Shown here: piece after piece, positions 9,991 through 21,500 of the stretch
Layout of the letters: each line of letters starts with the position of its first letter
How positions within the stretch are numbered: position 1 is the first letter of the stretch
DNA from: Ceriagrion tenellum
Taxonomy: Eukaryota; Arthropoda; Insecta; Odonata; Coenagrionidae
NCBI GenBank assembly: GCA_963169105.1
Contig: OY720633.1
Coordinates: forward strand, 146,589,200-146,653,199
Direction: 5' to 3'
DNA length: 64,000 nt
The notes under the pieces: generated by a model
Databases searched by the model: none
What the model saw: the letters and a program-made list of their open reading frames with translations, nothing else
What the model was told of the DNA's origin: nothing
Program-made: the position numbers and the translations under genes

Positions 9991-10244
9991 TGTTCGCGCC
10001 TGACATCATTTCACAAGTTTCGTTGTTCTTCTTTCACGTTACTAATGACACGTTTTTTATTGTTGAGTTGTTGATACCAATCAATCTTTTTTGTAAGACA
10101 AAGACGGTCAAGATAAGATAAAGAGATCATTAAAACCAAAGGAAATGCAGTCCACTTCATTAGAATCAAAACGATCACTCTTCTAATTTCGCTAATATTC
10201 TATTAATATACAGGTTCCATGTTATAGCAATAACAGCCGGAACA
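9991..10244 (+). repeat. 5' LTR of BEL element, 254 bp
   Basis: Starts TGTTCGCGCCTGACATC and ends AGCCGGAACA. It is identical to the 3' copy except for the third base. Short LTRs of about 250 bp are within the BEL/Pao range. Confidence 0.95.
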
Positions 10245-10570
10245 TTTTGGTCCTTCTATTGCCGGATCATCATCCTCGACGTCTACTACAAGATAATCTC
10301 CAACGCCTGACTTGCTTTCTGGCCCAGATAAACATCCTCTACTTCAACTGCCGGATTAATTTTCTACATCTACTACCAGAATTATATCACCTACGCCTCC
10401 AGTCGGATTTATATCTTCTACTCTACGGTCGGAGTTCCTGTCATCTGCTGCTCCATGGACGACTGAACGGCGCTGGATTGGTCCATATTCACTTTCATGT
10501 CAAAGGTCAGATGAACCCATTCTTATACCTAATACCTTTCCTTAGTTCATGCTTGCACTGTGCCAATAAA
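10245..10570 (+). other. BEL leader between 5' LTR and gag
   Basis: The reading frame is open from 10247, but no methionine-led protein of the family begins there. The bases just after the LTR (TTTTGGTCC) are where the primer-binding site should be; I could not match them to a tRNA with confidence. Confidence 0.55.
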
Positions 10571-11850
10571 ATGGATTCTAAGGCAAAAAATTTGCTAATT
10601 AAAAAGAGAGGGACAATTAAGGCAAGTCTAACGAGACTACAAAATTTCGTTAATAATTTCGATGTAGCTTCACAAAGTATATTCGAGTTAAAAGTAAGAC
10701 AAGATAAATTGCCAGAACTCTATCAGAATTTCATTGCAATTCAAGAAGAATTAGAATTTGAGGATAGTAATGAAGATTATACACCAGAACGGGAAGCGTT
10801 TGAAGAGCAGTTTTTTCAGTTCAGGCGCTCTGCTTGAAATTACTTGAGTCTAGAAGTGACGTCAATTCAAATCATTCAGCTGCAATTTGTTCAGCTGATA
10901 ACAATCCTAATGGTCATGTTAAACTTCCAACGATTGGTTTACCTAAATTTAAAGGAAAATTCAATGAGTGGTTGCACTTTAAAGATACGTTCGAAGCTTT
11001 AATTTGTGATAACCGTCAACTATCGCCAGTGCAAAAGTTCCATTATTTATTGTCATCTGTTGAAGGAGAACCTCACGAGCTTATTCAAAATTTACGCGTC
11101 ACTAACGACAATTTTGAGGTTGCGTGGAATTTGATAAGAAACAGGTATCATGATAAGAAGTTGATAGTTTCTACTCACATGAAACAATTACTCCACATCC
11201 CCATCGTTAGCAAAAATAACGCTGGTTCACTGAGGAACTTAATAAATCATGTCCAGTCTAATGTTAATGCCATTGATACACTGAAAATTGATGTACCATT
11301 GTTTGAAGTGTTACTTAATCAAATAATTTTGGATAATATTGATCAAGAATCCAGAAAGGAATGGGAATTGCTTTCACAAACAGTAACGATGCCCACCTTG
11401 AAGATAGTATTAGACTTTTTAGAAAAAAAGTGCAAGGCTTGGGAGAGTATCAGTGCTACTGCTGATAAGTCATTCTATGGAAATTGTTCAAGTTCTAAAC
11501 CTTATGTCAAATCACAACATTCATTTGTATCTGTTAACGTTAAGTGTGGACACTGCAGGAGTGCACATCGTTTGCACAAATGCCCGGAGTTTTTGCAGAT
11601 GGAAGTGCATAAACGTAGAATGTTAGTTAAGCAACTAAATTTATGCTTTAATTGCTTAGACAAATATTCACCTAATCACAAGTGCTCATCCTCTACTTGT
11701 AGGAAGTGTGATAAGAAACATCATACTTTATTACATTTCGATGACCCAGCTTCAAATTCCATGGTGACTCCAATCCAATTCCAATTTCAAGGTCCAATTC
11801 CAATTTCAAGGACCATGAGAGAATCTTCACTTCAAAACAAGCGATTAATA
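10571..11850 (+). pseudogene. BEL/Pao gag-like protein (DUF1759 plus zinc knuckles), frameshifted
   Basis: Translation starts plausibly at the ATG at 10571 (MDSKAKNLL). The first 88 codons end in a stop at 10837. The second frame continues with the same protein and holds LPKFKGKFNEW.HFKDTFEA, the DUF1759 capsid-like signature of Pao gag. It ends in Cys/His clusters, CGHCRSAHRLHKCPEF and CFNC...CRKCDKKHHTLLH, which bind RNA. A single-base loss in the T-run at 10811-10816 (six T) explains the first frame change, because with one more T both sides join. A second change, into the pol frame, falls between about 11770 and 11850, next to a 19-bp tandem duplication (11775-11812). Single-base sequencing error is a possible alternative for the homopolymer case. 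Confidence 0.85.
11775..11812 (+). repeat. 19-bp tandem duplication in gag-pol joint
   Basis: CCAATTCCAATTTCAAGG plus one base (T, then A) is repeated head to tail. It sits where the gag frame gives way to the pol frame. Its length is not a multiple of three, but removing one copy alone would not restore the pol frame, so another change must also be present. Confidence 0.85.
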
Positions 11851-11930
11851 ATGTTCCCCCTAGGATTACCTCATCAATACCAACGAGTAATAGTTATTGT
11901 GCTTTAAAAACCAGATGTTGTTCACAAATA

Positions 11931-13958
11931 ATGCTATCTACAGCTATTATTCTAGCTCGAAATCAGCAAGGACAATATGTGCACTGCAGAGCCTTGCTGG
12001 ATTCCGCCTCTCAAGTTAATTTTATAACTGAAAACTTAGCCCAGAAACTGCAATTAAAGAAGTTTAAGCATCATATGACATTACATGGGATTCATGGAGT
12101 GAGAGCAGAAGCCACGTACAAAATCTCATTGCATATAAAATCTCGAATCTATAATTACTCAGCAAATACTGAATTTATAGTACTTCCTCGAATAACAGGT
12201 TTACTACCCAATTCATGTGTGGACGTTGCTGATTGGGATATTCCACCGGATCTAAGGCTTGCAGATGAACATTTTTATCAGCCCAACCATATTGACGTAC
12301 TGTTAGGCGCACAAGTTTTTTACGAGACATTAATGCCCAATAAATTGAAGAAATCAGGTGAATTTCCTATTCTTCAGGAAACGCTGTTTGGTTGGACAGT
12401 GGCTGGGATTGTACCTACAACACCATCTACTCAGTCACCACAGCTAGTAGCGCATTGTCTTCAATCCGAGCCATCGCTGGAAGAGTTACTACAAAGGTTT
12501 TGGAGTGTTGAATCAATTTCACAACGACTTCTAACGTCAGAAGAAAGGCAATGTGAACAACATTTCACTAATAATACCACTCCTCAGACTGACGGAAGAT
12601 TTGTAGTTAGACTTCCGACAAAGGTGAATCCCAATGAGCTTGGAAATTCCAAACACACTGCACAGCGAAGATTGATTCTAATTCAGAATCGCCTCCGTAA
12701 GGATCCTAAACTTTTAGAAGGTTATCAGGAATTTTTAACTAAGTATGCAGAACTTGGGCACATGAAACCGAGTAAAAGTAGATTAGATGACATGTGGTTT
12801 TACCTACCACATCATCCGGCTTTCAAGGCTTCTAGCACAACCACATCTTTACGCGTAGTATTTGATACTAGTGCTAGAGCATCTTCCGGTTTGTCTTTGA
12901 ATGACATTTTAATGGTAGGCCCTACAATTCAAGAGGACTTGTATAGTATTGTTCTAAGATTTCGTACACATGAAATAGCTATGGTCGCAGATATTGAAAA
13001 GATGTATCGGCAAATAGTAGTTAATCCCGAAGACAGGAATTTGCAGAAAATACTTTGGCGAACTTCTCCTCAAGAGGAAATAAAAGAATACCAGCTTACA
13101 ACAGTGACCTATGGCACGGCTTCAGCTCCGTTTTTGGCCACGCGTTGTTTGAACCAACTGTGCAAAGAAAATGAAGCTTATCCTCGCACGGCAGGGATAA
13201 TAAATAGAGACTTCTACATGGATGACTTACTCACTGGTGCTTCTACAGTCCAAGAGGCATTACTAATTTACCGTGAACTGTCCTCAATACTAATGACAGC
13301 TGGTTTTCCTTTAAGGAAATGGTCTTCTAACTTACCTGAGCTATTAGCAGCCATTCCGTCAGAGCTTTGCGAAACAAAACTTCCCTTGTCATTAGGAGAA
13401 GACAACATTACAACGCTGGGATTGAAGTGGGATCCAGCCAGTGATCAATTCAAGATAAGGGCCAAGGGAATATTACTTGATCACAAATCAACTCATTCCG
13501 CTTCGATGATTACCAAACGACAAGTGATGTCTATTATATCCTCTATTTTTGATCCACTTGGATTAATCAGTCCAGCAGTCATAACCTATAAAATATTCCT
13601 TCAATCTTTGTGGCAAGAAAAAATTGGATGGGATGAGATACTTCCTTCATCATTATGTCAACATTGGATTAATCTCTGTCAACAAATACCAAATTTAACA
13701 GATATAGGAGTGAATCGCAACGTTCTAACTTATGACATTGCTCCCATCATAGGTAGCAGAATACCTAACATTGAAATTCATGGTTTCTGTGATAGCAGTG
13801 AAAGAGCTTATGGTGCATGCTTGTACCTTCGTTCCGTGGACAGTAAGGGCGTATGCTGGACGGAGCTGTTATGCTCTAAGTCTAGAGTTTCTCCAATCAA
13901 AAGTAACCCTGCCTCGTTTGGAGTTATGTGGGGCATTGTTCTTGGCAAAACTTTATGA
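11931..13958 (+). pseudogene. BEL/Pao pol: protease, reverse transcriptase, start of RNase H
   Basis: The frame is open before the ATG at 11931, so the true protein begins upstream, joined to gag. The protease motif is ALLDSASQVNF with Asp at residue 24; Pao proteases usually have DSG, here DSA. The reverse transcriptase follows with LRVVFDTSA, motif A at Asp354 (VADIEKMY) and the catalytic YMDD at residues 429-432. The RNase H start (GFCDSSERAYGACLY) is in the same frame. The frame is lost at an A-run (13899-13902) by one extra A: three A would keep PIK joined to VTLPRLELCGA of the next frame. Family assignment rests on this motif order, which is particular to BEL/Pao. Confidence 0.92.
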
Positions 13959-14481
13959 AAAGACTAGAAATGCTCTCAATCTTAATATACATCAAACCTT
14001 TTTGTGGAGTGACTCTACCATAGTTCTAACTTGGTTAGCTGGAGTTCCCGCAAGATGGAAAACGTTTGTTGGCAACAAGGTTTCCATCATTCAAGAAATT
14101 ACTGAGAACACTCATTGGAGACATGTACCCTCAAACGACAATCCTGCCGATCTTATCTCAAGAGGATTATCTGTTAGTGATCTCAAAACGAAAGGACTTT
14201 GGTGGCATGGTCCAGAATGGCTTAAGCTTGAAGCAACTTGCTGGCCAACATTGAAATTAGATTTACCTACGGTTTTACCTGAAATCAAAGTTCTGCATAG
14301 TTTTACAGTTACCGAACAAGATGATTGGACGGAAAGGTTTTCTAAGCTGCACAAGCTTCTCAGAGTAACAGCTTACTGCAAGAGATTTATTGCAACTACT
14401 AGGACACACAGACAAAGTCGTCTAACCTCATTCCTCACTGCACGGGAACTGGAAGGAGCCTTACTAACTTGGGACTTGTAA
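13903..14481 (+). pseudogene. BEL/Pao pol continuation: RNase H and pre-integrase region
   Basis: This frame carries VTLPRLELCGA and FLWSDSTIVLTWL (RNase H with its catalytic Asp), then SRGLSVSDL and RLTSFLTARELEGALLTW. The last block normally leads into the zinc-binding and catalytic part of the integrase. Here it stops two codons later at 14479-14481, because the integrase catalytic region is deleted. The longer open frame starting at 13771 is only overlap with the previous frame. Confidence 0.88.
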
Positions 14482-14594
14482 GTGAAGTGTACACAGGGAC
14501 TGATGGGAAAGTGAGAGTTGTGTTGCTAAAAACGTCTACCGGTAACATCAAAAGACCAATTAGAAAAATCTGCCCGTTACCAGGGCTAGAATAA
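14472..14594 (+). pseudogene. BEL/Pao polyprotein C-terminal end (DUF5641-like), post-deletion
   Basis: A third frame reads VSEVYTGTDGKVRVV then KTSTGNIKRPIRKIC and a stop at 14592-14594. Trp, Gly/Arg-Val, D-G-x-x-R-V-V and RPI..L are the marks of the extreme C-terminal domain of BEL/Pao integrase polyproteins. It lies only a few bases after the pre-integrase frame, so the HHCC zinc region and the DDE core were removed by one deletion with its junction near 14470. Confidence 0.82.
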
Positions 14595-14628
14595 TTTGTT
14601 GGAACCAGTGGTTCCAAGGGGGCCGGTA

Positions 14629-14882
14629 TGCTCGCGCCTGACATCATTTCACAAGTTTCGTTGTTCTTCTTTCACGTTACTAATGACACGTTTTTTATTG
14701 TTGAGTTGTTGATACCAATCAATCTTTTTTGTAAGACAAAGACGGTCAAGATAAGATAAAGAGATCATTAAAACCAAAGGAAATGCAGTCCACTTCATTA
14801 GAATCAAAACGATCACTCTTCTAATTTCGCTAATATTCTATTAATATACAGGTTCCATGTTATAGCAATAACAGCCGGAACA
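14629..14882 (+). repeat. 3' LTR of BEL element, 254 bp
   Basis: Starts TGCTCGCGCCTGACATC and ends AGCCGGAACA, followed by the CCCTC target duplication. A short polypurine run, AAGGGGG, lies at about 14616-14622 just upstream, the expected plus-strand primer. Confidence 0.95.
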
Positions 14883-14887
14883 CCCTC

Positions 14888-16690
14888 TCTCACGCATACT
14901 CAGAATTTCCCTTTTATCTCCTACTTTTACATCTTATTACCTCCGAGTACGTCCTCAATCCACTTTCGCTACCTTCGACGAAATTCTCCCTCCTGCAAGA
15001 CATAGGTGAATAACTTTTAGCATGCTCGTTTTTTAAATCATATCAAAAGTTTTTTGTTGGTTGTTGATGATTATGCTAAAACAGTTTTCTTGCCTCACCT
15101 AGGTTCTACTGAATGCTGAAATGTAGATTCAGGGCGAACAACGTATTGGTTCGCTGAAGGAATTTACTGAATATACTCTAAGGTATGCCCTTTATGGTAA
15201 GAACTTACTTTTAATGTTTTGCACAAGTGTTATTTTTAAAGATATATCTTCATATTTGTGCACAACACATGATTATTTTTCATGAAAATATAAACTGTGT
15301 GTAGAGATATCTATTTTTTCGTGCAAAATGATCTAAATCTAGATTGTTCGAGGCAGAATGATTCCTCATCAACGCTACTAGTGAAAACTCTTGTGATTCT
15401 TTTGGCTGTAAACCTAAGATAGAAAAGAGATTATATGAAGGTATATATACCTATTAAAGTAATAATTTTGCATACAATTCGGAAGATTCACTAACTAGGA
15501 GTATTTGTTCATGCACACTTCTCCCATTACTACACCACGTCCGTTCATCCTTTGACTCAAGGCCATGGGTAGTACTATCCGTGGCCTTGCTTTGACTATG
15601 AAAATATGGTCCTTAAACGCCTTCCGCAAGCGGGAACAACGGAGCGATTTGCTTGTGTTTCGACCGCATTTCCTCCCTCCCTCCTCATATCCATTATCAC
15701 CAGGACAACATTGTTCCTCGTCCGCAGTCTCCACAAGTTAGTTTTGTTTTGGGGTACACTTCTCGAACCGCGTCGTAATGTTTCCCGCATTTCCTGTTTG
15801 GAAAAGTGGAGGTGAGTGGGTTGAGAGATGCCCTCCATCCGTTTCTACGTAATCATAGTCGGTCGCTAAGTGGCCCCGGAAGTAGAAAAGCACGGGGAGA
15901 GCCACCCGAACTAGGGATTTGCGGTATTTCGGACCATAATAGTAGGTTTCGTCTCGTGGTAATTATTTATATTTGCACGTTTAAAAAATGGCGGAGGAAT
16001 GAGCTGGGCACTTTATATGTTCCTTGTTCATTCAACGTGAGCGCGGAGCATTAGAGTGCGAATTTTCAGCTTCTAAACAGTCCTTTCAGCGGAATGTCTT
16101 CACCTTTCCCCTTGGGTTCTTATTTTTTCTGTGTTAACGACCAAGCGATTTTGAAAAACTCGAGGATAGGGATTGGGCCTGCGCCTGCGAAGAAAAGGAT
16201 TTTCGAATGCACCGATAAAAAGTCTTTTATCACATTAAAATGTATTATTGACCACCGCTCTATTTTCGGTAACTATCTACCTCTCTCAGTTGGAGGCATT
16301 TCCTAAAAATTACATCCGCATTTGTCTTCCGATTCTTAGTTCTTATAGAATTATATATGTTTTTACCAATACCCATTATAAATAGAAGATCTATGTATGT
16401 TCAGCCGACCTATCTATCTATTATTTACAATTGAATGAAGAATGTCGATAGCGGACCATTTTAATTCGTCGATCCATTAGACATTCAGTTGTCTCTTTGT
16501 TGACGCTTGCGATTGATACTTACCTCGGAGTCGATTGAAAGCGTAGTGATTTTGACTAGCACTTTTTTAAAGATTAATATTCCCATATTCTTTGAAGGAA
16601 ATCGATCAATAGCGATTACTGATCTATTGTTCCGTATAATATAGCCATTGAGGTGTGCTGAAGGGTTAATCTCAGGAGGTAAACCGCCCC
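14888..16690. other. No gene seen
   Basis: Anonymous sequence to the right of the BEL element. Short overlapping frames near 15.5-16.0 kb on both strands show no recognisable domain and no codon-level coherence. Confidence 0.5.
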
Positions 16691-16694
16691 CGGA

Positions 16695-16765
16695 CGCTTT
16701 GGCGGCGTGTTCACGATCCTCTCTTTAGATCTTGAGGTTGCGGGTTTGATTCTCTGTTTTTCTCC
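16695..16765 (+). repeat. tRNA-like segment (SINE head or tRNA relic)
   Basis: GGTTGCGGGTTTGATTCTC near 16736-16754 resembles the T-arm and B-box of a tRNA, preceded by a possible anticodon arm (CTCTCTTTAGATCTTGAGG). The A-box half is poor. It is more likely an old SINE head than a tRNA gene. Confidence 0.3.
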
Positions 16766-17576
16766 CTATAGGGTTTGGGTGTTTGTCATTGCTAATTGTT
16801 ATTCAAGATTGATATTTATTTAATTTGAATGTAAACGAGTTTCAGCCTATGTGCATTGAAAAGTTATTAGTATTATTTTAAATTCTACCACAATTGTTTA
16901 CAAAAAATGTGCAATGACTGTTTTATTCTTTCATTTCCCATTTTCGTGGGTGAAAATGATCCTACTTTTTGAACTTAAATAATAATACGTGGCATTAGCT
17001 GTACTCCTCGTTGCTCTCGATGGAAAATGGGTTAGTTCCCCTAAGACTAATGAGGTGTTTTTGCCTTCCGGTAGATCAGCTAATATTTTATGACTAGACT
17101 TGCGATTCTTTAACGTTCTAGGTGGACGGTCTTCCTGTTGTATCACATTATGTAATACAGCGCTGCCTTGTTTTCTTGTTTCTACAAGCGCCCACGCGTA
17201 CTTATTCGCATTATAATTACTTTTATCATGCCACCAAGAGCCTGGGGTTACGAGTTGCGCATATCTATAAAGTTCTCTATTTTCTCTAGGCCGCTTGATG
17301 AATTATGAAAACTGCATTGCGTTAAAAAATCAAACTCTCTTCTCGCCCTTGGCCACTTGTTCCTTCTCCTCGCGCTCAGGCTGACTGTTTTACAAGCGCC
17401 AAATAAATATATATGGTGAGGAAATCTCTATTGCTGATACTGATCACGCATATTGTGCACATATTCATCATCACCATCAGGAGTCATGAATTCCTAAGAT
17501 TGGTAAGCTGTAGTTCTCCCCCCCACCCCAGTCTCTTTTTAGCTAACCTTTGAACTCCTAATAAAACGTCAATTTT

Positions 17577-18542
17577 ATATCTTAACAATTGTATTTCAGC
17601 ATGATAAGATCAGGAAGGTAAGGAATAAGTGTCTTCAGGTCTGCCAAAATAAATCTTCTTCCACAAACTCGCGAACTTAGTTGTCGGTCCTCGTATGTCG
17701 ATTGCTTCGATAGCAACATGCTGTCCTAGATCATGATATTCAAGGTGTAGGCCTTGTCCGATGAACTTCCCGGTGCCACGCGGAAAGAGAAGTGAGCAGA
17801 AGACTGATTTGTGGTTGAATTCTTGGATTCCTTCGGTTCATTTATTCCCTATCCCTCGTAGAACGACAAAAGGGACTTCAAAGTGATGACGGCACCCCAA
17901 ACGTTTCCAGTCATTCAAATAACTTCCTGTGTTTTGGTTGCATGTTCGGGGAGGCGATCGATGTCGCAGGTAACTGGCTCTGTTAATGGCGGGAGGGTCG
18001 GTTGACAACGGAAGGACTACTAGGAAATGGAGGAAGGGTGGGGAAAACCTGGCGTTGGCATTAGTCTGCTCTTAACGAAAGAAACCAAGGGAACCGCAAT
18101 TTAACGTCCCATCCCACGGACGGAGCACTGTACTTGATGTGCTCTCCCTATTAGGGATTGGATTTCCACCGAAAAGCGGGAATTGAACCAGGATTCTTGG
18201 GATGTGTAGCCAGTGTTCCAGCCTCCAATAAAAGTTTCTTTATTGAAGGTCGAGTTTTAACGGTTGTTGCTGTGATAGCAGAGAATCTAATACACTGTTT
18301 GGTCTATGTTCGTGGTATATTTTGTTGCGATAATTCGACGCCTGCTATTTCCTACTGGTATCGAACTCGGACGTTTTCGATAGGGATGGAGTCCCAGCAT
18401 GTTGCTATCGAAGCAATCGACATACGAGGACCGACAACTAAGTTCGCGAGTTTGTGGAAGAAGATTTATTTTGGCAGAACTGAAGACACTTATTCCTTAC
18501 CTTCCTGACCTTATCATGCTGAAATACAATTGTTAAGATATA
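17577..18542. mobile_element. ~970-bp terminal-inverted-repeat DNA element with a SINE inside
   Basis: Arms 17577-17723 and 18395-18542 are almost perfectly complementary over about 147 bp, with only a few differences (for example AAGATCAGG versus AAGGTCAGG). TATA occurs directly repeated at both outer edges (17576-17579 and 18539-18542), fitting a TA-type target duplication. No transposase is visible, so it is non-autonomous. The interior contains a tRNA-derived SINE on the minus strand. Arms this similar suggest relatively recent amplification or gene conversion between the arms. Confidence 0.82.
17990..18235 (-). mobile_element. tRNA-derived SINE, minus strand
   Basis: Read on the minus strand from about 18235: ACTGGCTACACATCCC, then TCCTGGTTCAATTCCCGC, a near-perfect B-box (18189-18179), then GTGGGATGGGACGTTAAATT near 18118-18099, a motif of the kind seen in the body of arthropod SINEs. 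The A-box half is degraded. The element sits within the inverted-repeat element described above. Confidence 0.62.
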
Positions 18543-21500
18543 AACCCGTGGAGGTGGGTGTGATGCACGTTTTAGTAAGTAAACAAAATTGCGAAATAAG
18601 GTTGACTTTAGTTGCGAACATGTGCTTATAAAGCCTCTTTGAGTGCAGTCTAATAGCGCTCCTACACGAAGGACATGTTGACAGCGGTCAGGGTCATGCG
18701 CTAAAACAGGAGGAGACGGGACAATTTACACTTTTTCCTGAGTAAGTAGTTTTTTAAGGTTCGCTTTTACTCCTTAAATTCAGATATATTTAATTTTAAT
18801 GATAATTAAAATCTATTTCACGCCGTTTGAACTGGATTGTTTTTTTAAGTGAGCCCCCTTGCTAGATCTTATTGCATCTTGTGGTGAGCCAGACCCTGGA
18901 GTTACTTTTTCTCTATAGAGAGGGAAACGATCATTACAAAAGATTCTTATTTAAAACGACAAAATAAATTGTTTCCCTAGACATTAGGTTGGCAATGCGT
19001 TCATTAAAGCGCGACGAGTGCAAATGGTCCCCTGTAGATATATCGTGGACAATTTACTCGTGCTTTTGCCCTTGGCTACTTATTGTGTTTCGAATCTCAG
19101 GGTTGTTTGGTTGCCTACTCATCGGTGTAAACGGGGTTTCCAAACAATCAGCGGGAAATAGGTGGCGCTTTGCTGTGCGCCTCGCCAGATCGGTATAATT
19201 AGAGAATTCGCGCAAAGGACAATAACTCGGCTTGGTCCCAGCAGATGGTGGGTTTTTAAGGACTTACTCTAATTGGAAGTGTTAAATCGTATCTACCTAC
19301 TCATCTTCTAATCTCTTTTTTCGTGGTAGTTTAATCTATTTTCAGCTTTATAAAATCTTGTTTTACCTGGCAGAATTGTAGTTAAGTAATTCCGCACCAT
19401 ATGCTGTATTTTTTCATACTAATATAACTGCAAAAAATCCCTTCATTACGTTTTTTCTTGACTACTTGAAGTGTCCTCTTTTTGTTACTTTCCTCCCATT
19501 TCGCTAAAGGTAACGACGTTGTTGCCACATATTCATTTTTAATTGGTTAAGCAGTTTTGGGAATATGGAATATTTTGAATTTTTTGAGCAATGCATTTGA
19601 TGTACATACAATCATTTTTCTTACAAACATGCATTTGAGAGCAAACTACCCTGATTTGAGTGAAAATTTCAGGCAATTTTGGGTGGTTAACATGTTAATC
19701 TAATTCCAGATAGCTATCGTTTGATACGTGGCCCGAAGTGACTCAGTTCCTTGAGGAATGATTTTCGATGGGTATTTAAAAACTTATGGATCGCTCCTAT
19801 TGTATTTTAACCCAAGTATGTAACGTTAATTTTACTTCTAAAATGTTGCCAACATTCTAATCCTCTTTTTGCATATTCTTTTGCAATGAAATTCTCCTGA
19901 CCGAAACGAGACGTGTTTATTTTAAACCCTTATCTGAGGTACATTGCTACGTTATCATACATTTTATTCTAGAAATAAGGGTAATAAATAATCTAAAATC
20001 TCAGTATAAGACACAAGCGGAAATAACTCAGCATTGTAAGCGATTCTTGGTACCTATCTTTCCTGAGGGCAAGTAAAATAGCATTTTCTGAAGTCTCTGC
20101 TTCATTTACAATCCATCTATTGCTTATCGGAAGAAATATGTGTATAAGTTTTGGAATCGCATTAATTTTTTTAAAACTTGACATAGAAGTCATACCAGGT
20201 GTCTTATTTTCCTTTGAAAAGCAATCTGATACTGGTTTTGAGGAGGAATAACGTTGAGTCTTGATGATAAAATAGCTTAGTTATTATTTTTTTCTCTCAA
20301 ACGAGGAAAAAAATGCTTTAATAGTATGAAGTTTTTCCCCCTCTAAGTTCCGTTTAGCATTATCACCTTACGACTCCTTTATTCTGCATATGCTTCGTAG
20401 AAGAAGACGGGAGTGTTGTGAATGAAGTCTGTGGGATGATTTGTGCTCATAGACGGAGATGGACACGTATGGGTGCATCATTTGGTGCTAGTTGAGAATA
20501 AAAACGAATAAAGGAGGAATATATCGTGAGGAAGTGTTGAAAGTGTCTGCATGATTTTATTTCCTCGGGGCTGTAAAGCATTCGGGGGAGGGTTGGATCG
20601 GAGGGGGAGGGCGGAGGGTGAGATACGAAGGCGTATTGGAATACAGATCGGAGGCGTTGGAACATGTGAGGGCTCGATGGATTGACAAGTTTAAAACAAA
20701 AACAAGGGAGCGGATACAATATCGGAGCGAAGAGGGGTCGTACAATACATATGGGATGAGGAATAAAACCTGTGGAAAGGGCTGTTTTACATTGACAGGG
20801 TTGCATGGTGAAGAGGGCTCGGCAACGGGTGGTTCCTGGGGATATTTTTTTGCTATAAGATGGTTAGCTGTCGATTTGAGGAGAAAAGACGTACGAATCG
20901 ACGAATCGATCAACGAATCGACGTGTTTTAGAGACGCTCGGAGACATGGCAGGGAGGGAGCAAAATAGTTGAGAGAGGCAGTCGAGACATTCTAATTCAT
21001 TCTTATCAGCCAATTCACTAAAAATCATTTCTTCTGATGAAAAAGCTATCGTGTTGGTGTGAATGGCGAGGAAAAAGCTTCCCATTCCAAGGCCCTAGGT
21101 TCAGTGCCTTCAAGTCGTCATCATGTTCTGTTAAATGCAAATTTGATTCGCAGCTGCTTTCAATTCTTTCTTATTAAATGCAAGCTATCTTGTCTTTGAT
21201 GAACATCCTTTTCTATATGTGCCCTGCAATCTTCTGACACAGTTGAATCACGGCTCCCGCTCAGGAACCAAAGTTAACCTATGTTGGGCTCTGCTGGAAT
21301 TCGAAGGGGTGGACCTGCAATCCATTTTTAGCGCTGATTTGTCTTACTACACGTGGTGGGCAGCAAGTTTAGAATGATCTTGTTCGTCAAAGAGCGTCTG
21401 TGAACCAAAGTTCTTCTACTCTTTTCTGCCACATTCCTTGCAGGGCCTTCTATATCTATTTTCCCACGTACAATAGCAACAAATCCATTTTGACCAGGGT

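Larger units (their letters stand above)
9991..14882 (+). mobile_element. BEL/Pao LTR retrotransposon, young but defective
   Basis: Two 254-bp LTRs differ at one base (third position, T versus C) and the whole is flanked by the exact 5-bp repeat CCCTC at 9986-9990 and 14883-14887. Gag-type and pol-type proteins of the BEL/Pao family lie between, on the plus strand. The near-identical LTRs mean a recent insertion. Yet the 4.9-kb length is short for the family, because pol is fused at about 14470 directly from the region before the integrase to the last 40 residues of the polyprotein. Coding is also split over frames by single-base indels. It could still be mobilised in trans because LTRs, leader and polypurine tract are present. 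Confidence 0.93.

Noticed and set aside
10247..10570. N-terminal extension of the BEL gag frame
   Set aside because: It is open but lacks family similarity; the MDSKAKNLL start at 10571 is the better gag start.
16695..16765. Functional tRNA gene
   Set aside because: Only the T-arm half is tRNA-like; the acceptor stem and A-box do not form.
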